64,000 nucleotides of DNA, taken from Phorcus lineatus. Its lineage: Eukaryota; Mollusca; Gastropoda; Trochida; Trochidae. Shown here piece after piece: positions 22,944 through 34,354 of this stretch. A program made the position numbers and the translations under genes. Position 1 is the stretch's first letter. The number at the start of each line of letters is the position of its first letter. The notes beneath the pieces were generated by a model. It searched no databases, was not told where the DNA came from, and saw only the letters and a program-made list of their open reading frames with translations. The stretch spans positions 14,421,016 to 14,485,015 of the forward strand of contig OV121098.1 of assembly GCA_921293015.1 (NCBI GenBank), in the 5' to 3' direction.

Positions 22944-23392
22944 ATATTTGAAAAAGAGTTCACAAGTATATAGTATCATATTTGAAGACAAAAAATGACA
23001 CATAGCCAACATTACTCCAACATCTTTCATTGATATCTTCAGGGAGTCTTACAAAAAACAATTATGACGTTATGGTGTCACAATTTATAAAGTATAAGTC
23101 AAGTATAAGTATATAATATTCAAGATGTGTCCTATTGCTGTATCAATGGTTACTGACAGATCAAGGAGGTTCTTTTACGTGAAGGTTTTATGGTTCAGAA
23201 AGTGTTTTTAGAGAAACGTTACCACTTCGTCAGTGACCTGTAAGCCTCTATAGAAACCAACAGGCTGTTGGTAAACTTCCTTATGATTGTGTCAACCACT
23301 CCTGTTTTAAATACTTGTGTTGCGATGTGTCCTGAATTTATCTTACAGGCTCATTCATTCATTTAATTAATCATTGTTAAACATTGAATCCT

Positions 23393-23995
23393 TTTGTTTG
23401 TTTGTTTGTTTGTTTGTTTGTTTGTTTATTCATTCATTTAATTGAGAATTGTGAAACATTGGATATTATTTGTTTGTTCAATCATCCATTCATTCATTCA
23501 CTTGAGCATCATGTAACTTAGGTTCTTTTATTCATTCATTCATTCATTCATTCATTCATTCATATATTCAATTGAGCATCTAGAAACTTAGGTTCTTCCA
23601 TTCATTCATTCAATTGAGCATCATGAAACTTAGGTTCTTCCATGATTCATTCATTCATTCATTTGGTTTATCACTCTCCAGTTTTAAATTAGTCATTCCA
23701 GCACTTCTATTTTGTACGTTCTCATTTGTGATGTGTTGTAAAAAATCATTTCATTTATTCATTTATTCATTTATTTATGAATTGTTGATTTTATGAATGT
23801 ATTCATTTAATCACAGTTTTTAAACTGATTCAGTTATGACAGCATTTGGTCTGTATGGCATTCATTTATTTCATGTTCAATCATGTAACAAACATTTGTT
23901 CTTTATTCATTCGTTCATTTGGTAGTTCTTTATTCATTCATTCATTTGGTAGTTCATCCTCATTCATTCATCCAATCATTCAATCTCGTTATCTT
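23393..23995. repeat. (TTTG)n and (ATTC)n tetranucleotide-rich tract
   Basis: A GTTT run at 23397-23426 is followed by many interrupted blocks of CATT (for example 23530-23562) to about 23990. A phrase CATTCAATTGAGCATCATGAA ACTTAGGTTCTT recurs at 23500, 23572 and 23608, so microsatellite and a longer 80-bp-scale repeat are mixed. Confidence 0.9.
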
Positions 23996-24108
23996 TCATT
24001 CCTTGAATTTTTGTGAGACTAAGACTTAAGAGTTTGCCTCTTATTATTACAGGTCAAATACGATGAAGAAAAAGTTAACTATAATTACCTGGAGTGATGT
24101 ACTTGTCA

Positions 24109-24555
24109 TTAAAGGGGCACAGAGTATGTTGATGGAGTCAAATATGTCAAACTTTATAAATGGTGTTATTTCATCGACTAGTGGATGTTTCTGAAAATTA
24201 ACATCTCAATGCTTATCAGTTAGCATAGTGACAATAAACAGGAAAACCTGGCAATGGCGCACGCCAATGCCTTAAACATAAGTTTGGAAACTTATTTATA
24301 GCAGACACAAGGAGAAATATAGGTTGATATTGCTTAGTAGATCTTTTAAATAAATGTATCCGCCGAATTTTGACATTTATATGGCAATTTTTATTTCTAA
24401 ATCGAAAACAAGAAAATGACATAATTTTGGCATTTAAGATAATTATAACATTGCAGTTTTAGATAGGCGACTTAAACTTAACTCAGGTCATGTGATATTT
24501 TGGCTCTATTCAAGCCACTTGCAAAATTCATTAAACATACTCTCTGTCACTTTAA
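24109..24555 (+). mobile_element. MITE with 18-bp TIRs and TTAA target duplication (447 bp)
   Basis: TTAA (24109-24112) is followed by AGGGGCACAGAGTATGTT. The right end is AACATACTCTCTGTCACT followed by TTAA (24552-24555). Left and right termini are inverted repeats (AGKGRCACAGAGTATGTT). TTAA duplications are made by piggyBac and Kolobok-type transposases. The termini are not the CCY of typical piggyBac, so a Kolobok-like origin is possible. No coding sequence. Family members are at 4335, 6006, 12466, 26890 and, degenerate, 44776. Confidence 0.85.
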
Positions 24556-24951
24556 AGGACTGATCACTTGGTAATTATGGCGAAAGTTGAAGATGCTGTA
24601 ACATATTTTAGCGGTATTCTTGTTAAAATTTTCATTTATAATAGCAATATGCAAAATATATCTTCTTCAAATGGTACATTTTATTATCCAGAATCGTACA
24701 TGATTATCTACAGTCTTAGCATAATGTGTCACATGTCAACCATAAAAGTTATGCAGCCATTTTATTGTGAACACCTTTTCGTCCTTTTGACAGAAATAGA
24801 TTTGCGTAGATTGACCAAACCTTGTAAATTGGTTTAAGAAATATGTGTATTAGTTTTATAAGATTCTCTTGCAATTGGTAACATTTGTAATGCCTACTTA
24901 TATTCTAGCTTAGTGTATTTTCTGAACTCTGACATTTCACATATACTCATA

Positions 24952-25073
24952 AAAAATATTAAGGACCACCTCAATTATCCAGATTGGTATATGTAATAGT
25001 TTGATATCATGATGCATGTAATACTTAGATTTTAAAGTCAGGGGTGGTCTGTAACTTTTTTGGATGAGTATAT
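24952..25073. mobile_element. 122-bp mariner-like MITE
   Basis: The left end TATACTCATAAAAAATATTA AGGACCACCTC is the approximate inverse of the right end GGGGTGGTCTGTAACTTTTT TGGATGAGTATA. Both ends carry TA. A second, left-truncated copy with the same interior follows at 25110-25198 (TGTAATTGTTCAATATCATA to TTGGATGAGTATA), so the pair looks like a tandem duplication or two nearby insertions. Confidence 0.75.
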
Positions 25074-25109
25074 AAGCTCATGACGCATCTACCTCTATGA
25101 CGTCGTAAA

Positions 25110-25198
25110 GAGGAATATGTAATTGTTCAATATCATAATGCATGAAATACTTAGATTATAAATCAGGGGTGGTCTGTAACTATTTTGGATGAGTATAT
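25110..25198. mobile_element. Left-truncated copy of the 24952 MITE
   Basis: TGTAATTGTTCAATATCATA ATGCATGAAATACTTAGATT...GGGGTGGTCTGTAACTATTT TGGATGAGTATA parallels 24990-25073 with a few substitutions. Confidence 0.75.
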
Positions 25199-25255
25199 AC
25201 CCTTTTGATATCAGGTGATACTGATGACAAGCAGACCCTCCCTACCCTATCCTCT

Positions 25256-25648
25256 AAGGGTATTATCGATATATCGGTATATTGCAATACGGAAAGAACA
25301 TGATACGTAGCGGTACAAACTTCTGGAAATATTCGATATATCGGACGTTTCAAAATCATCAATTTCCATCTAAAATTTCAGTAAAACAACGAAATGAAAC
25401 GTGAAGTTTTGAAGTGAAAATAGTTCAAACGTGGTGAAGCTCATAGCCAGTCAATGAAATATCTCCCTTTCCAAAAAGACGGACAGCCGAGCACTGATTG
25501 CTGCTCTGGTCGCTGCTATTTATTCAAATGAACATGGTTAATTTAAAACTTGAAAACTACCAATATACTGCAATGCATATCGCAATACGCTTTTCTGTAT
25601 CGCAATAAATCGCAATATGGAAATGAGAAGCGATACCCAACCTTACTA
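25256..25648. repeat. Dispersed repeat, possible TIR element
   Basis: TATCTCCCTTTCCAAAAAG...GACAGCC and CAATATGGAAATGAGAAGCG ATACCCAACCTTACTA match 53245-53455 in order. The left end CTAAGGGTATTATCGATATA resembles the inverse of the right end, suggesting an old TIR element. Boundaries are uncertain. Confidence 0.45.
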
Positions 25649-26621
25649 CCCTCCCCTCAAAAACACCTGTTAGAGACAAAAAAAACTTTATTTTACTTAA
25701 AGGGACTCCTAACCAGGGTATCAGAAGGCCAATAGAATTAACGAGATCGATTTAAAGTAACTGTATCTTGGCAACGAGATGCCAGATTAGTTCAGATGTT
25801 ACGCACACTCATGTATACAGTTACAGGATACCTTGTGTAGCTCATTAGTATGCAAGGTCACGTCTAGTCATGAATATGCAAATTAGGGGCTAGACAGGGT
25901 CAATGTTCAAAGGGAGGCTAACAAAGTCTTGTTGGATACGTTTTTGTTAGTGTCATGCACAACAAATTTTTAATTAGCAGTTAGACTCGTTAGATTTTCC
26001 CGTCTCCCTGGCCATAATGTTTGATAAAAATGATATTCTTGAATTAAAGGTCTGATTTTAAAGATGGCTCGTTCCTTTCATGTTTAGTTATGATACGGTT
26101 ATGATTATTTAGTTTCGAAGGAGAAATGATTCTGACTGTGTCACTTCATTTAGTTGAATTATCGAACAAACTCGCAATTGAGATTACTTTCCAATGCATA
26201 GTTTAAAGTATATCTGGGAATTTTTTGTGGAAAAGAAATTCAAGGAAAGATTCCTGGTCATTCATCCGGAACATTCCATTCCTATTAGTGTAAAATTATT
26301 TTGGAAATTAATGACAATGAACTCCCCCCCCACACACACATATGTTCAACAGCCAAATTCATGCATATATGGATCAGAAGATTCATATTTAAATCTCAAC
26401 GCTGTGTGAGTTTACATACACATGAACTTGTAGATAAGGGACCAAGGTCGGGGTGACCCAGGTAGGTTGATCAAGAATCCAGGTGAGTCTGTCTACCTGT
26501 GTACAGGTATATGTACAGGTGAGGGTGCTACACTCCTCTCTAGACTCCACTTGATCAGGACAGGTAAACATGGCATGCATGTATTGGTTATAAAGGAAGG
26601 GTAGCTAAACTGCTCCCTGGT

Positions 26622-26642
26622 GGGGGGGGGGGGGGGGGGGGG
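26622..26642 (+). repeat. Poly-G run (21 bases)
   Basis: Uninterrupted G homopolymer after CTCCCTGGT. Its length may be imprecise in the assembly. Confidence 0.95.
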
Positions 26643-26889
26643 CTGGGTATGTAGGATGTAGGAACAGTAAACATACCCACACTACATGCATACTCATGTG
26701 CGTATAGGAGAAGTAGTATAAATCTTTCCATCCTCTCAGTAACAAAACGGGAATTATATAATTAAGGTACAAAAACTTTGACATTCTGCAATATGCTTAT
26801 TCTTTCTTTGTTGTCCATTTCAGATCTCAACTAAGTCTTGATTCACCCTCTGAAGAAAGTATAATTTTCAACAACTAATATTTCATGGG

Positions 26890-27375
26890 TTAAAGGGACA
26901 CAGAGTATGTTGTTGGAGTCGAATATGTCAAACTTTATAAATGGTGTTATTTCATCAAGAAGTAGTCATTGTTTCAGAAAATCTGAGTCCTAATGCTCAT
27001 CAGTTTACTATAGTGACAATAAACAGGTGTATGTTGTGATTTGTGATCGAAAACAGGACAGTGGAGCGTGTCAATGTTTCAAACGTAATTTCGGAAATTT
27101 ATTTACAGCAGACATACAGACAAAAATTGGTTGATAGTGTTAAGTAGGTCATTTAACTAATATACACGTTAATTGGCCACATGATTTCGAATTCTTAACG
27201 TTTATATGGACGTTTTTCGATTATCAGTAAAAACCAGAAAATATAATAATTTTGGCATTTTAGTGATAAAGATGTAAGTTTAAGGAGTCGATTTTAACTT
27301 AACTCAGGTCATAAGATATTTTGGCTCTTACTAGCATCAAATTAAAATCATGAAACATACTCTGTGTCACTTTAA
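26890..27375 (+). mobile_element. MITE with TTAA target duplication (486 bp), most intact member
   Basis: TTAA (26890-26893) + AGGGACACAGAGTATGTT at the left and AACATACTCTGTGTCACT + TTAA (27372-27375) at the right. The inverted repeats differ by one base in 18. The interior aligns with 24109-24555 and 6006-6449. No ORF. Confidence 0.9.
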
Positions 27376-28145
27376 TTTTTTAACAACAGTGCCATGGTGC
27401 TTGAGACGTTCAATGTATTTATAAATCTCTGAAACTAAGTTCCCCCAATTTTATGTTAGATAAAGGGAACAAGTTGTTTTCCACGTTTTCCATGATTTGA
27501 CACAAAGCATGACGGACTGTTTCCATTTACGTGAGGAATGTTGATTGTTGACTTGAGTATTTAGTAGCCTTGAAGTAAACAGGGAAATATCCCTGCCAAC
27601 TACAATGCAAACTACAATGCAAACATATCCAACCTCAGGTTCAGGATCTGTTCCAAGAATACCTGTAAACCTATTGTCTTTATTTTCTATATAAGTTTGC
27701 AAACAATCAAAGTTACCAGGTCTCAGGTTTGTAAAGATTGTATGAGTTGTATCAATCCATTTCTCCTCTCTCTGACTTTGCTTACCGTCTATAATAGTGA
27801 TAGCACAGCAAAGCACTGCTGGGAGTTCTCAATTGTGGAGAAAAGATATATGTCTCCTTTACTTTAAAGGTACAGGTAGAATTTAGAGTCAAATTTGACA
27901 AAATATGTCAATGATAGCTAGGTTACACTGGACAATTGAAAGGAGGTGAACATTCCCTTCTGACTTATATAGAAAACAGCCATTGCCATGATAATTGGTT
28001 CAGTTAGTGACAATATCAGGTACAAATGTTGGAAATTGAATACTATTTTCTAAGTCCCTACACAAGAACACACACACACATCCACCCCCCACTGAGTACA
28101 CTTCTTAAATGCTTTTCTAAAATAGATGTTTTAGATCTGTTTCTA
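27376..28145. other. Non-coding, nothing recognised
   Basis: A 121-codon minus-strand ORF (27451-27816) shows no domain, no splice signals at sensible positions and ordinary composition, so I do not call it. An (AC)n tract is at 28068-28080. Confidence 0.45.
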
Positions 28146-28426
28146 CCATGTATAATAGTTAGCGCGTTCAGCTGCGGATCTAGAGGTCCGTGGTTCGAAT
28201 CCCGCCAGGGGCTCGGCAACCTTGTCTGCAGAGAACTGTTCTACACATAGTCCGGTTTGGGTGCAATGCTACATTGAATTTCAGTGCAGTAACACCCATG
28301 GTTCGCTAGTTCCAGCCGATGCTCGCAGGTTTCACCCCAATGCATAGCCACAATGGTGTTGCGAGAAATACTCTTGAAGGTGGCGTTGAAACCCCTTATC
28401 ACCTCACCTCACCTCCATGTATAATA
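28146..28426 (+). mobile_element. tRNA-derived SINE with 12-bp target-site duplication
   Basis: CCATGTATAATA at 28146-28157 is repeated exactly at 28415-28426. Between them lies a 257-bp SINE (28158-28414). It has a tRNA-like head with A-box-like TTAGCGCGTTCAGC, B box GGTTCGAATCC and CCGCCAGGGGCTCGG, then the family body (CAATGCTACATTGAATTTC, CCATGGTTCGCTAGTTCCAG). The tail is GTGGCGTTGAAACCCCTTAT ending in CACCT repeats. The exact duplication marks a target-primed reverse transcription insertion and fixes both ends of the family. Confidence 0.92.
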
Positions 28427-29559
28427 ACAACCTAGACTTGCTGAATAAAGACCTAGATTGTATCAAAGGCTGTCAATCCTGCACAGGACCTGCAGCAGGG
28501 CAACAGCTGTCCACAAATCACTACCCCACCTGAATCTGCCTCTTACATAACCCACCCAGAGAGGCGGCTCACCGGAACAGCTGACCGCAAATCTTCAAAG
28601 CAGCTCTGATTGAAGGGATTTTGACCTCCCAATCTGCTGATAAACAAAGATCTTAGAGTTCATCAAGACTGCCCCTGGCTAAAGGGTCCCTGAGATCCCT
28701 CACAGGGGCGTGAGGGTCCCCCTAAATAGCCCATGGCTCACTTGATGTTGACAGGTCCGCACTAATGACTCCAGGGGTCAATGAGTAGGGGTCATCTCAA
28801 ATTTGAAACTGATATTTTGTTCAGGTCAGACAGTGTTTGAAAACACTACACGCCTGTTGGCTGTTTTTGTGGGGGTCAATGACCAGCAAACTTGTAAAAC
28901 AATATACATCTTAGATACCCTTATGTTACAAAAATGTTCAAAAAAGTAATGCAATATTTGATATGCTCACATGTGCATAATGACTTTTGCATAGCAGACA
29001 TTATTTCAACGCAAGTTCTCATAATTTGTTGTCTTTGATTTCATATTTTAACCATTATCGTGGTGTCTCTTGAAAGCCTTGTCCAAATGGAAGCATTTGT
29101 GGAACTCTTCAGGAGATTTAGATGCATAGTATCAGTGATAAAGAAATCATTCCAATCAGGAGTGTGTATTATGACTTATGTTGAAACTTGCGGTGGGTTT
29201 ATATACAAAATGTTCACACATGACTTATAAAAGTCACACTTTCTCTAGTAATAATCTCTAGATATTATAATCTTGAAGCTACTGAGATTTTTAGGATACC
29301 TACCGGTAAGTGACACTGCCTGTCCCCCCAAAAGCCAAAAGTTAAGCCATGTAGATGGAAGGCAACCAATTTGGATTGTTCCAGAAATAGATAATAATCA
29401 ATTTAAGATGACCCCGACATTACAATTAGCCTGCACTATGATATGGTTGATCTGCCCTGTGAGCCCTTGCTGACCTCTATAGGCCTTACCCATGTACAAA
29501 TGCTGTATATCAGCATCCATTAGTCAGTGTACACTCACAGCTTTCTTGCTACCTGATAC
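28427..29559. other. Non-coding, presumably intron
   Basis: GC-richer than average at 28480-28850, but with no ORF or repeat I can name. Small ORFs at 29273-29473 are without features. Confidence 0.4.
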
Positions 29560-30240
29560 CTCTTCATGTGACTTGGTCAGGAGGTATGGGGCAGTGGAGG
29601 GTAGCCCCAATAAAGCTGGAGGCTTTTGGAAGGTCGCCCTTTTTTAACTATGAGGGCTGGAGTATGAGGGTGGGGAGGGTAGCCACCCCTTGTAAGGCCA
29701 CCCTGGCCTGTCTTACTATAGCCCCAATAAAACCAGGAGGGCTCCAGAGGGTAGTCCCTATTTAACTATGAAGGTGAGAATATGGGGCTCAGGAGGGTGG
29801 CCCCTATACAACCAGGAGGGCTCCAGAGGGAAGTCCCTATTTAACTATGAGGGTGAGAATATGGGGCTGGGGAGGGTAGCCCCAATAAAACCAGGAGGGC
29901 TCCAGAGGGTAGTCCCTATTTAACGAAGAGGGCAAGAATATGGGGCTGGGGAGAGTAGCCCCAATAAAACCGTAGGGCTCAAGAGGGTAGTCCTTATTTA
30001 ACTATGAGGGCAAAAATATGGGGCTGGGGAGGGTAGCCCCTATACAACCAGGAGGGCTCAAGAGGGTAGTCCTTATTTAACTATGAGGGCGAGAAGATGG
30101 GGCTCTGGGGAGGGTAGCCCCTATTCAACCAGGAGGGCTTGAGAGGGTAGTCACTATTTAACTATGAGGGCGAGAATATGGGGCTGGGGAGGGTAGCCCC
30201 AATAAAACCAGGAGGGCTCCAGAGGGTAGTCCTTATTTAA
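29560..30240 (+). repeat. 78-79-bp minisatellite (about 8 units)
   Basis: Units contain GGGGCTGGGGAGGGTAGCCC, CAATAAAACCAGGAGGGCTC, CAGAGGGTAGTCCCTATTTA and ACTATGAGGGCGAGAATAT. Starts of ATGGGGCTGG fall at 29861, 29940 and 30018, giving the period. The first and last units are diverged and the tract is G-rich on the + strand. Confidence 0.9.
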
Positions 30241-30464
30241 CCACCTGGATAGGACAAGGATTTGAGGAGTGTAACGCTAATATACCAATAAAGAGGAGAT
30301 AACCCTATTTTATCTGGAAGGTGGTGGTAGGGGTAGCCCACTTTTATGCATGTGAGGGTTGGGAATTGGGAGGGTAGCCCCTGCTTCAGCTGTTAGGCCT
30401 TGGTTAAGGGGTATAAAGTTGGCTGCTGGGTACAGACGGAGGAGGTTCCCAGACCCCTTTTCAA

Positions 30465-30540
30465 TGTGCAAGGGACGCCGCTAATGGTCAAAATACTGCC
30501 CAAGCCGCGATTAACAATAACTCACTCACTCAATGAGCAA
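30465..30540 (-). repeat. SINE-tail fragment, reverse
   Basis: GACGCCGCTAATGGTCAAAA TACTGCCCAAGCCGCGATTA ACAATAACTCACTCACTCA is the reverse complement of the motif at 10092-10155. Confidence 0.7.
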
Positions 30541-31191
30541 GGGACAGGGAACAGGGTAGGGAGGGTAGCCCCTAATTAATCTGGGATCGTGGGCTTATTT
30601 GGGGTCAGAAGGGTTGCCACCCTTTGAGTTGTTTGCCCTGTTATTTAAGGATCTCAAGGAGGCACACACTGTTGCAAACAGATCCCCAGATTGCTTCAAG
30701 CAAAGGCCAGAAGGAATCTCTTGAACACTGAGAGGCTAGAAGTTGACTCCAATAGGAGGAATTGTTGACAACAGCTGGCTTGTGACATAGTTCCAGATCC
30801 TTTGTCAGAGATTGATGTAGCCTGGCATCCAGACCCTATGGCAAAATATTAAAGGAGCCTTCTTAAGTCTAGAAAATGTTGGCAAGTTAAGTTGCTTCAG
30901 CCTGAAATTAAGTATTGTACAGGACTCCTTATTTTATTTCTTACCAAATATTGAAAAATACATTTTTGGTGAAATTTTTTTTTCAGGGACTATATGTTCG
31001 TCCAAGATTGAAGTTCAGGGCAAGCAGTTAAATGTGAACTCGTACCACAGAATTGTCCTTGCTATCTAGATTCCTTAAAACACATTCATCTGTAAATGGC
31101 TTACAACAGAGGATATCCTTAAAATGTCAATTTTGCATTTATTTGACACAGGAATAAGACCTCCTCTGATGGTCGTTGCTAGTAAAGTATT

Positions 31192-31315
31192 CTGGGGGCC
31201 GTTTCTCAAAACAACTTAACACTAAGGTTAACCGTAGCACCATCATTTAACATTGCACTAAGGCTACCTTGGTGACTTAAGGTCACCTTAGTGTTTTGTG
31301 CAACGGGACCCTGGG
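31192..31315. mobile_element. Palindromic MITE-like repeat
   Basis: GGGGGCCGTTTCTCAAAACA ACTTAACACTAAGGTTA at the left is roughly inverse to TAAGGTCACCTTAGTGTTTT GTGCAACGGGACCC at the right. Short elements with these ends are widespread in animals. I have no base-exact borders. Confidence 0.55.
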
Positions 31316-31406
31316 CTAGTATCATTTCCAAGAGCTACACAATTACAAGTCATAATGATATGCAAGTGGAGATGTATTTGACATGCTCAATTTGGTTTAA
31401 TCTGTA

Positions 31407-31460
31407 GTGAGTGAGTTACTGTTAAATGCCGCTTGGGCAATATTTCTGCCATTAGTCTGT
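31407..31460 (+). repeat. SINE-tail fragment
   Basis: GTGAGTGAGTTACTGTTAAA TGCCGCTTGGGCAATATTTC TGCCATTA is related to 10092-10155. The 73-codon ORF starting in it (31433-31654) is not supported. Confidence 0.65.
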
Positions 31461-32156
31461 TAGCAAGACTTGAAAATAAGATAAAAGGTAAGCAAGTCAA
31501 GAAGATTTCAGAGTACGAAATAAAAAATAAAAAATCACATTTTTTTTTATCATTTTGTTTAATATTTTTTTCTTCATCTATGAAATTTACATTTCCGTGT
31601 CTTATTGTTAGACTCGAAAAGGTTTGTCTGGAAGCAAATGATGAACATAGATAATGCTCAATTCATAACATAAGAGAATGGCTCCTGAAAAGTTTTAATG
31701 TGATTTTAGAAATGTATTTGACAAACTCAGTTCAGATTGCACTAGCGCTTTCTGACGGGATCCCAACATGTAAATCTTTGGTAAGGTTAATATATTCATG
31801 GTCAATGAGTTTTCTAAGGACAACTACTACTGTTTAATGTGTGTCCACTCAACCGAAACTGAGCCTCAGATGGGTTCAAGCTTTGCTCAGATCCTTAAAG
31901 AGGTCACTCCTGTGTTATGGGATAAGTCAATACATTTTCTCCACATTTTCATTATCCATAGCTTGCAATCATGGTTTCATAAAATTTTCTGCTGTTTGAT
32001 TTTTGTGATGGAGATTAACTGAGATAAGCCTTGCGTTGTAATTTGGACATTCCGCTGTAGTCTCTGAATCCTTAAATGGCAGGGCGTACTTCCAACCTAC
32101 TCCGTGATCACAGAGCTATGAATTGACATATTTTAGCCGGGGCACTGTGTGTGTAG

Positions 32157-33075
32157 CAGGGCTAAAGATAATTATTTTGACTCAGGGGTACTTCACTCCT
32201 CAAAATAAAAATTGAGGAGTAAAATTACCACATGGAAAAAACTAGTAGTATTTCAAGGTTTATCGTTTAAAGATCCTCACTCCAATTTAGCATCTTTGTC
32301 GATGTTAGTCATTGATTATATTTTCCACACGTTTAATCTGTAGATAAACAAGTGATTTCTCTTTGACAAAATATAAAATCGGTAATCTTTGTTTTCAGGT
32401 TGGCATGAAGTTGAGATTTAAAGATCAGACATGTAGAAATGAAATTTCAGTTTTGACAAGTCACGATTAGTCCTGTAAACAAATATCTGGCTCATATTTT
32501 GGGAAAGTTGTGCGTATCTGTCACTCATTGATTTCATTTTAATGCGTATATCTGAATTACCCATGCGTATTTTACACAGATACGCATCTATCATTATCTG
32601 GATCCCTGTGTAGGGACAGTTGACACTGTCTGAGTACAAAGGGGAGATAATTTATCTGTTATAGTTCTCCTTTGCTGCAGTTAAACCAGACAGGACCAAT
32701 CTCATTGAAACAGGATCTAATCATTAGAAGACATTTGAATTTTTCCTACGACAAATTAATATTTGATATTTTTAGATGAAAGGTTAATAGTGAAATGTAG
32801 ATTTTATGAAAACCATCATTCTCTTCCCACAGAGGTAGCTCCGGAAGATTCTCCTGGCGGCAAAATATTGCAACATAAACTACCTTGCAATATTTCAACC
32901 AATAAAACCCTTCATGAATGGATAATATATTTGTTGTCACACAGGAAAATAGTGAAATAGTTGAAAACATAAACCTTGAAGTACTCCTATTTTTTTCCAT
33001 GTGGTAATTTTACTCCTTGATTTTTATTTTGAGGAGTGAAATACCCCTGAGTCCAAATAATCATTTGGAGCCCTG
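32157..33075. mobile_element. 919-bp non-autonomous element with about 90-bp TIRs
   Basis: The left arm CAGGGCTAAAGATAATTATT TTGACTCAGGGGTACTTCAC TCCTC...CCACATGGAAAAAA is mirrored at 32990-33075 (TTTTTTCCATGTGGTAATTT TACTCC...GGACTCAGGGG equivalent on the other strand, ending GGAGCCCTG). A lone terminal copy (AGGGCTCCAGATAATTATTT) is at 45147-45200. There is no transposase. ORFs inside (32418-32639, 32746-33000) do not resemble one. Confidence 0.8.
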
Positions 33076-34137
33076 AACATTTCCTCTTTCAAAGAGCAAG
33101 TATTTCAAACACTTGCTAAGATGAATATCTCAATGAAGTGAATCAGAATATTAGCAACCTTTATGAGTAAATTCCTTAAGTATAAAATACTCTTTATTGT
33201 CTTGTTGTCTTGTTGTCCTGTTTTTTGGCAACACCTCACTCTCATGTAGGCGTAGGGTAATGATATTCCTGTTTCAAAAAGAGGTTATTGTGACACCTCA
33301 ACTCATCTCAAGTGTACTTCAACTTTCACAATAGTTTTAAATACTATGAATCCAGACAGGAACATACAACATATTCACACCGCAAAGGTTTCCATCACAC
33401 ATTTAAAAATTTAGTGGTTCTGCTTCAGCTGCACCGATCCTCTTTTCTTAAGCTTTTGAACTTAACAACCCCACGTGGCATTCATAACTGAAAGAAGTAA
33501 ACCAAGTGGAAAATTTCAAGAGTTTAGAGAAATTAATATTGAGAGCTAGTAATTTGTGTGCCTCATCCTTTGCAGTATGTACCAACCCTCAAAACAAACC
33601 CCCAAAAAACAAACCCGGAGATAGTAGGATATAGCCCCTACAAAATACATTTGTATTTCATCTAATACAACCCAAGATTTTCAATTCAAGCAGCATCCCC
33701 TTACCGTTCGGATTCTATTTGAGGCACAGGTTGTGATGAAAGTTGAGATTTATATGTGGTGTACCCGAGTTGTATTTACCTCAGCAACCCATGACACCAA
33801 AGGTTGTATTCAACAACCAGGTTGTATTCAAATCCTGTATTGAATTTGAGGAAATGTTGTACCCATTTTCAGGAAATGATTGCTGATACGACATTAGTAT
33901 TGTTCTGAGTTCACTCATACAAAGATTTCAATCTACCGAAACCTACCATAGTTAATCTTCTCACTGACATCTATAATGCTCAGAGATATTTTAATACAAA
34001 AAAAAAAGTTAATGGGGAGAGATCTCACTAAGTTAAAAGAACAATCCAATCAGTTTTTTTGTGGAAACGAAATTCAAGAGGTCATTCCTGTTTATTCCTA
34101 TATCTTGTTAGTACATTATCATTAACTCAATACAGTT
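33076..34137. other. Non-coding flank of the retrotransposon
   Basis: No gene. GGTTGTATTCAAATCCTGTA TTGAATTTGAGGAAATGTTG TA at 33820-33861 faintly resembles the right end of the 19054-19500 element and may be a decayed copy. Otherwise nothing recognised. Confidence 0.35.
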
Positions 34138-34141
34138 GAAA
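34138..34141. repeat. Target-site duplication (left) of the LTR element: GAAA
   Basis: GAAA stands directly before the LTR end at 34142 and again directly after the other LTR at 43887-43890. A 4-bp duplication fits a Ty3/gypsy-type integrase, although four bases can match by chance. Confidence 0.65.
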
Positions 34142-34267
34142 TGTAACAGCTTCCTTATTCCTATTTTCTATGTCTTGTCTGTTGTAATGTTTGTTTGGGT
34201 TATTCTGTCCTACTGAACCAGCAAAGCTGGCTTTGTGTGGTTGGATAATCATCACTCAGACTTGCAT

Positions 34268-34354
34268 CCTGAATAAAAAGATGAAGACGGATTAGTTTTC
34301 CTGATCGCTTTATACACATGAAAACACGCATCGAAACAGTGGAGTGCGCATGCG
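34268..34354 (-). promoter_or_regulatory. 87-bp promoter-like module, LTR-distal copy (3' LTR)
   Basis: Identical to 35680-35766 in the same LTR (offset 1,412). Minus strand: CGCATGCGCACTCCACTG (NRF1-like palindrome), then TGTATAAAGCGATC (TATA-like), then a pyrimidine tract TCTTCATCTTTTTATTCAG. Here it is followed by GATGCAAG, so the end reads as a good 3' splice acceptor. Confidence 0.7.

Noticed and set aside
26622-26642. Poly-G run as a functional quadruplex
   Set aside because: A simple homopolymer whose length may be a sequencing or assembly effect.
27451-27816. 121-codon minus-strand ORF
   Set aside because: No recognisable motif, no splice support, ordinary AT-rich composition.
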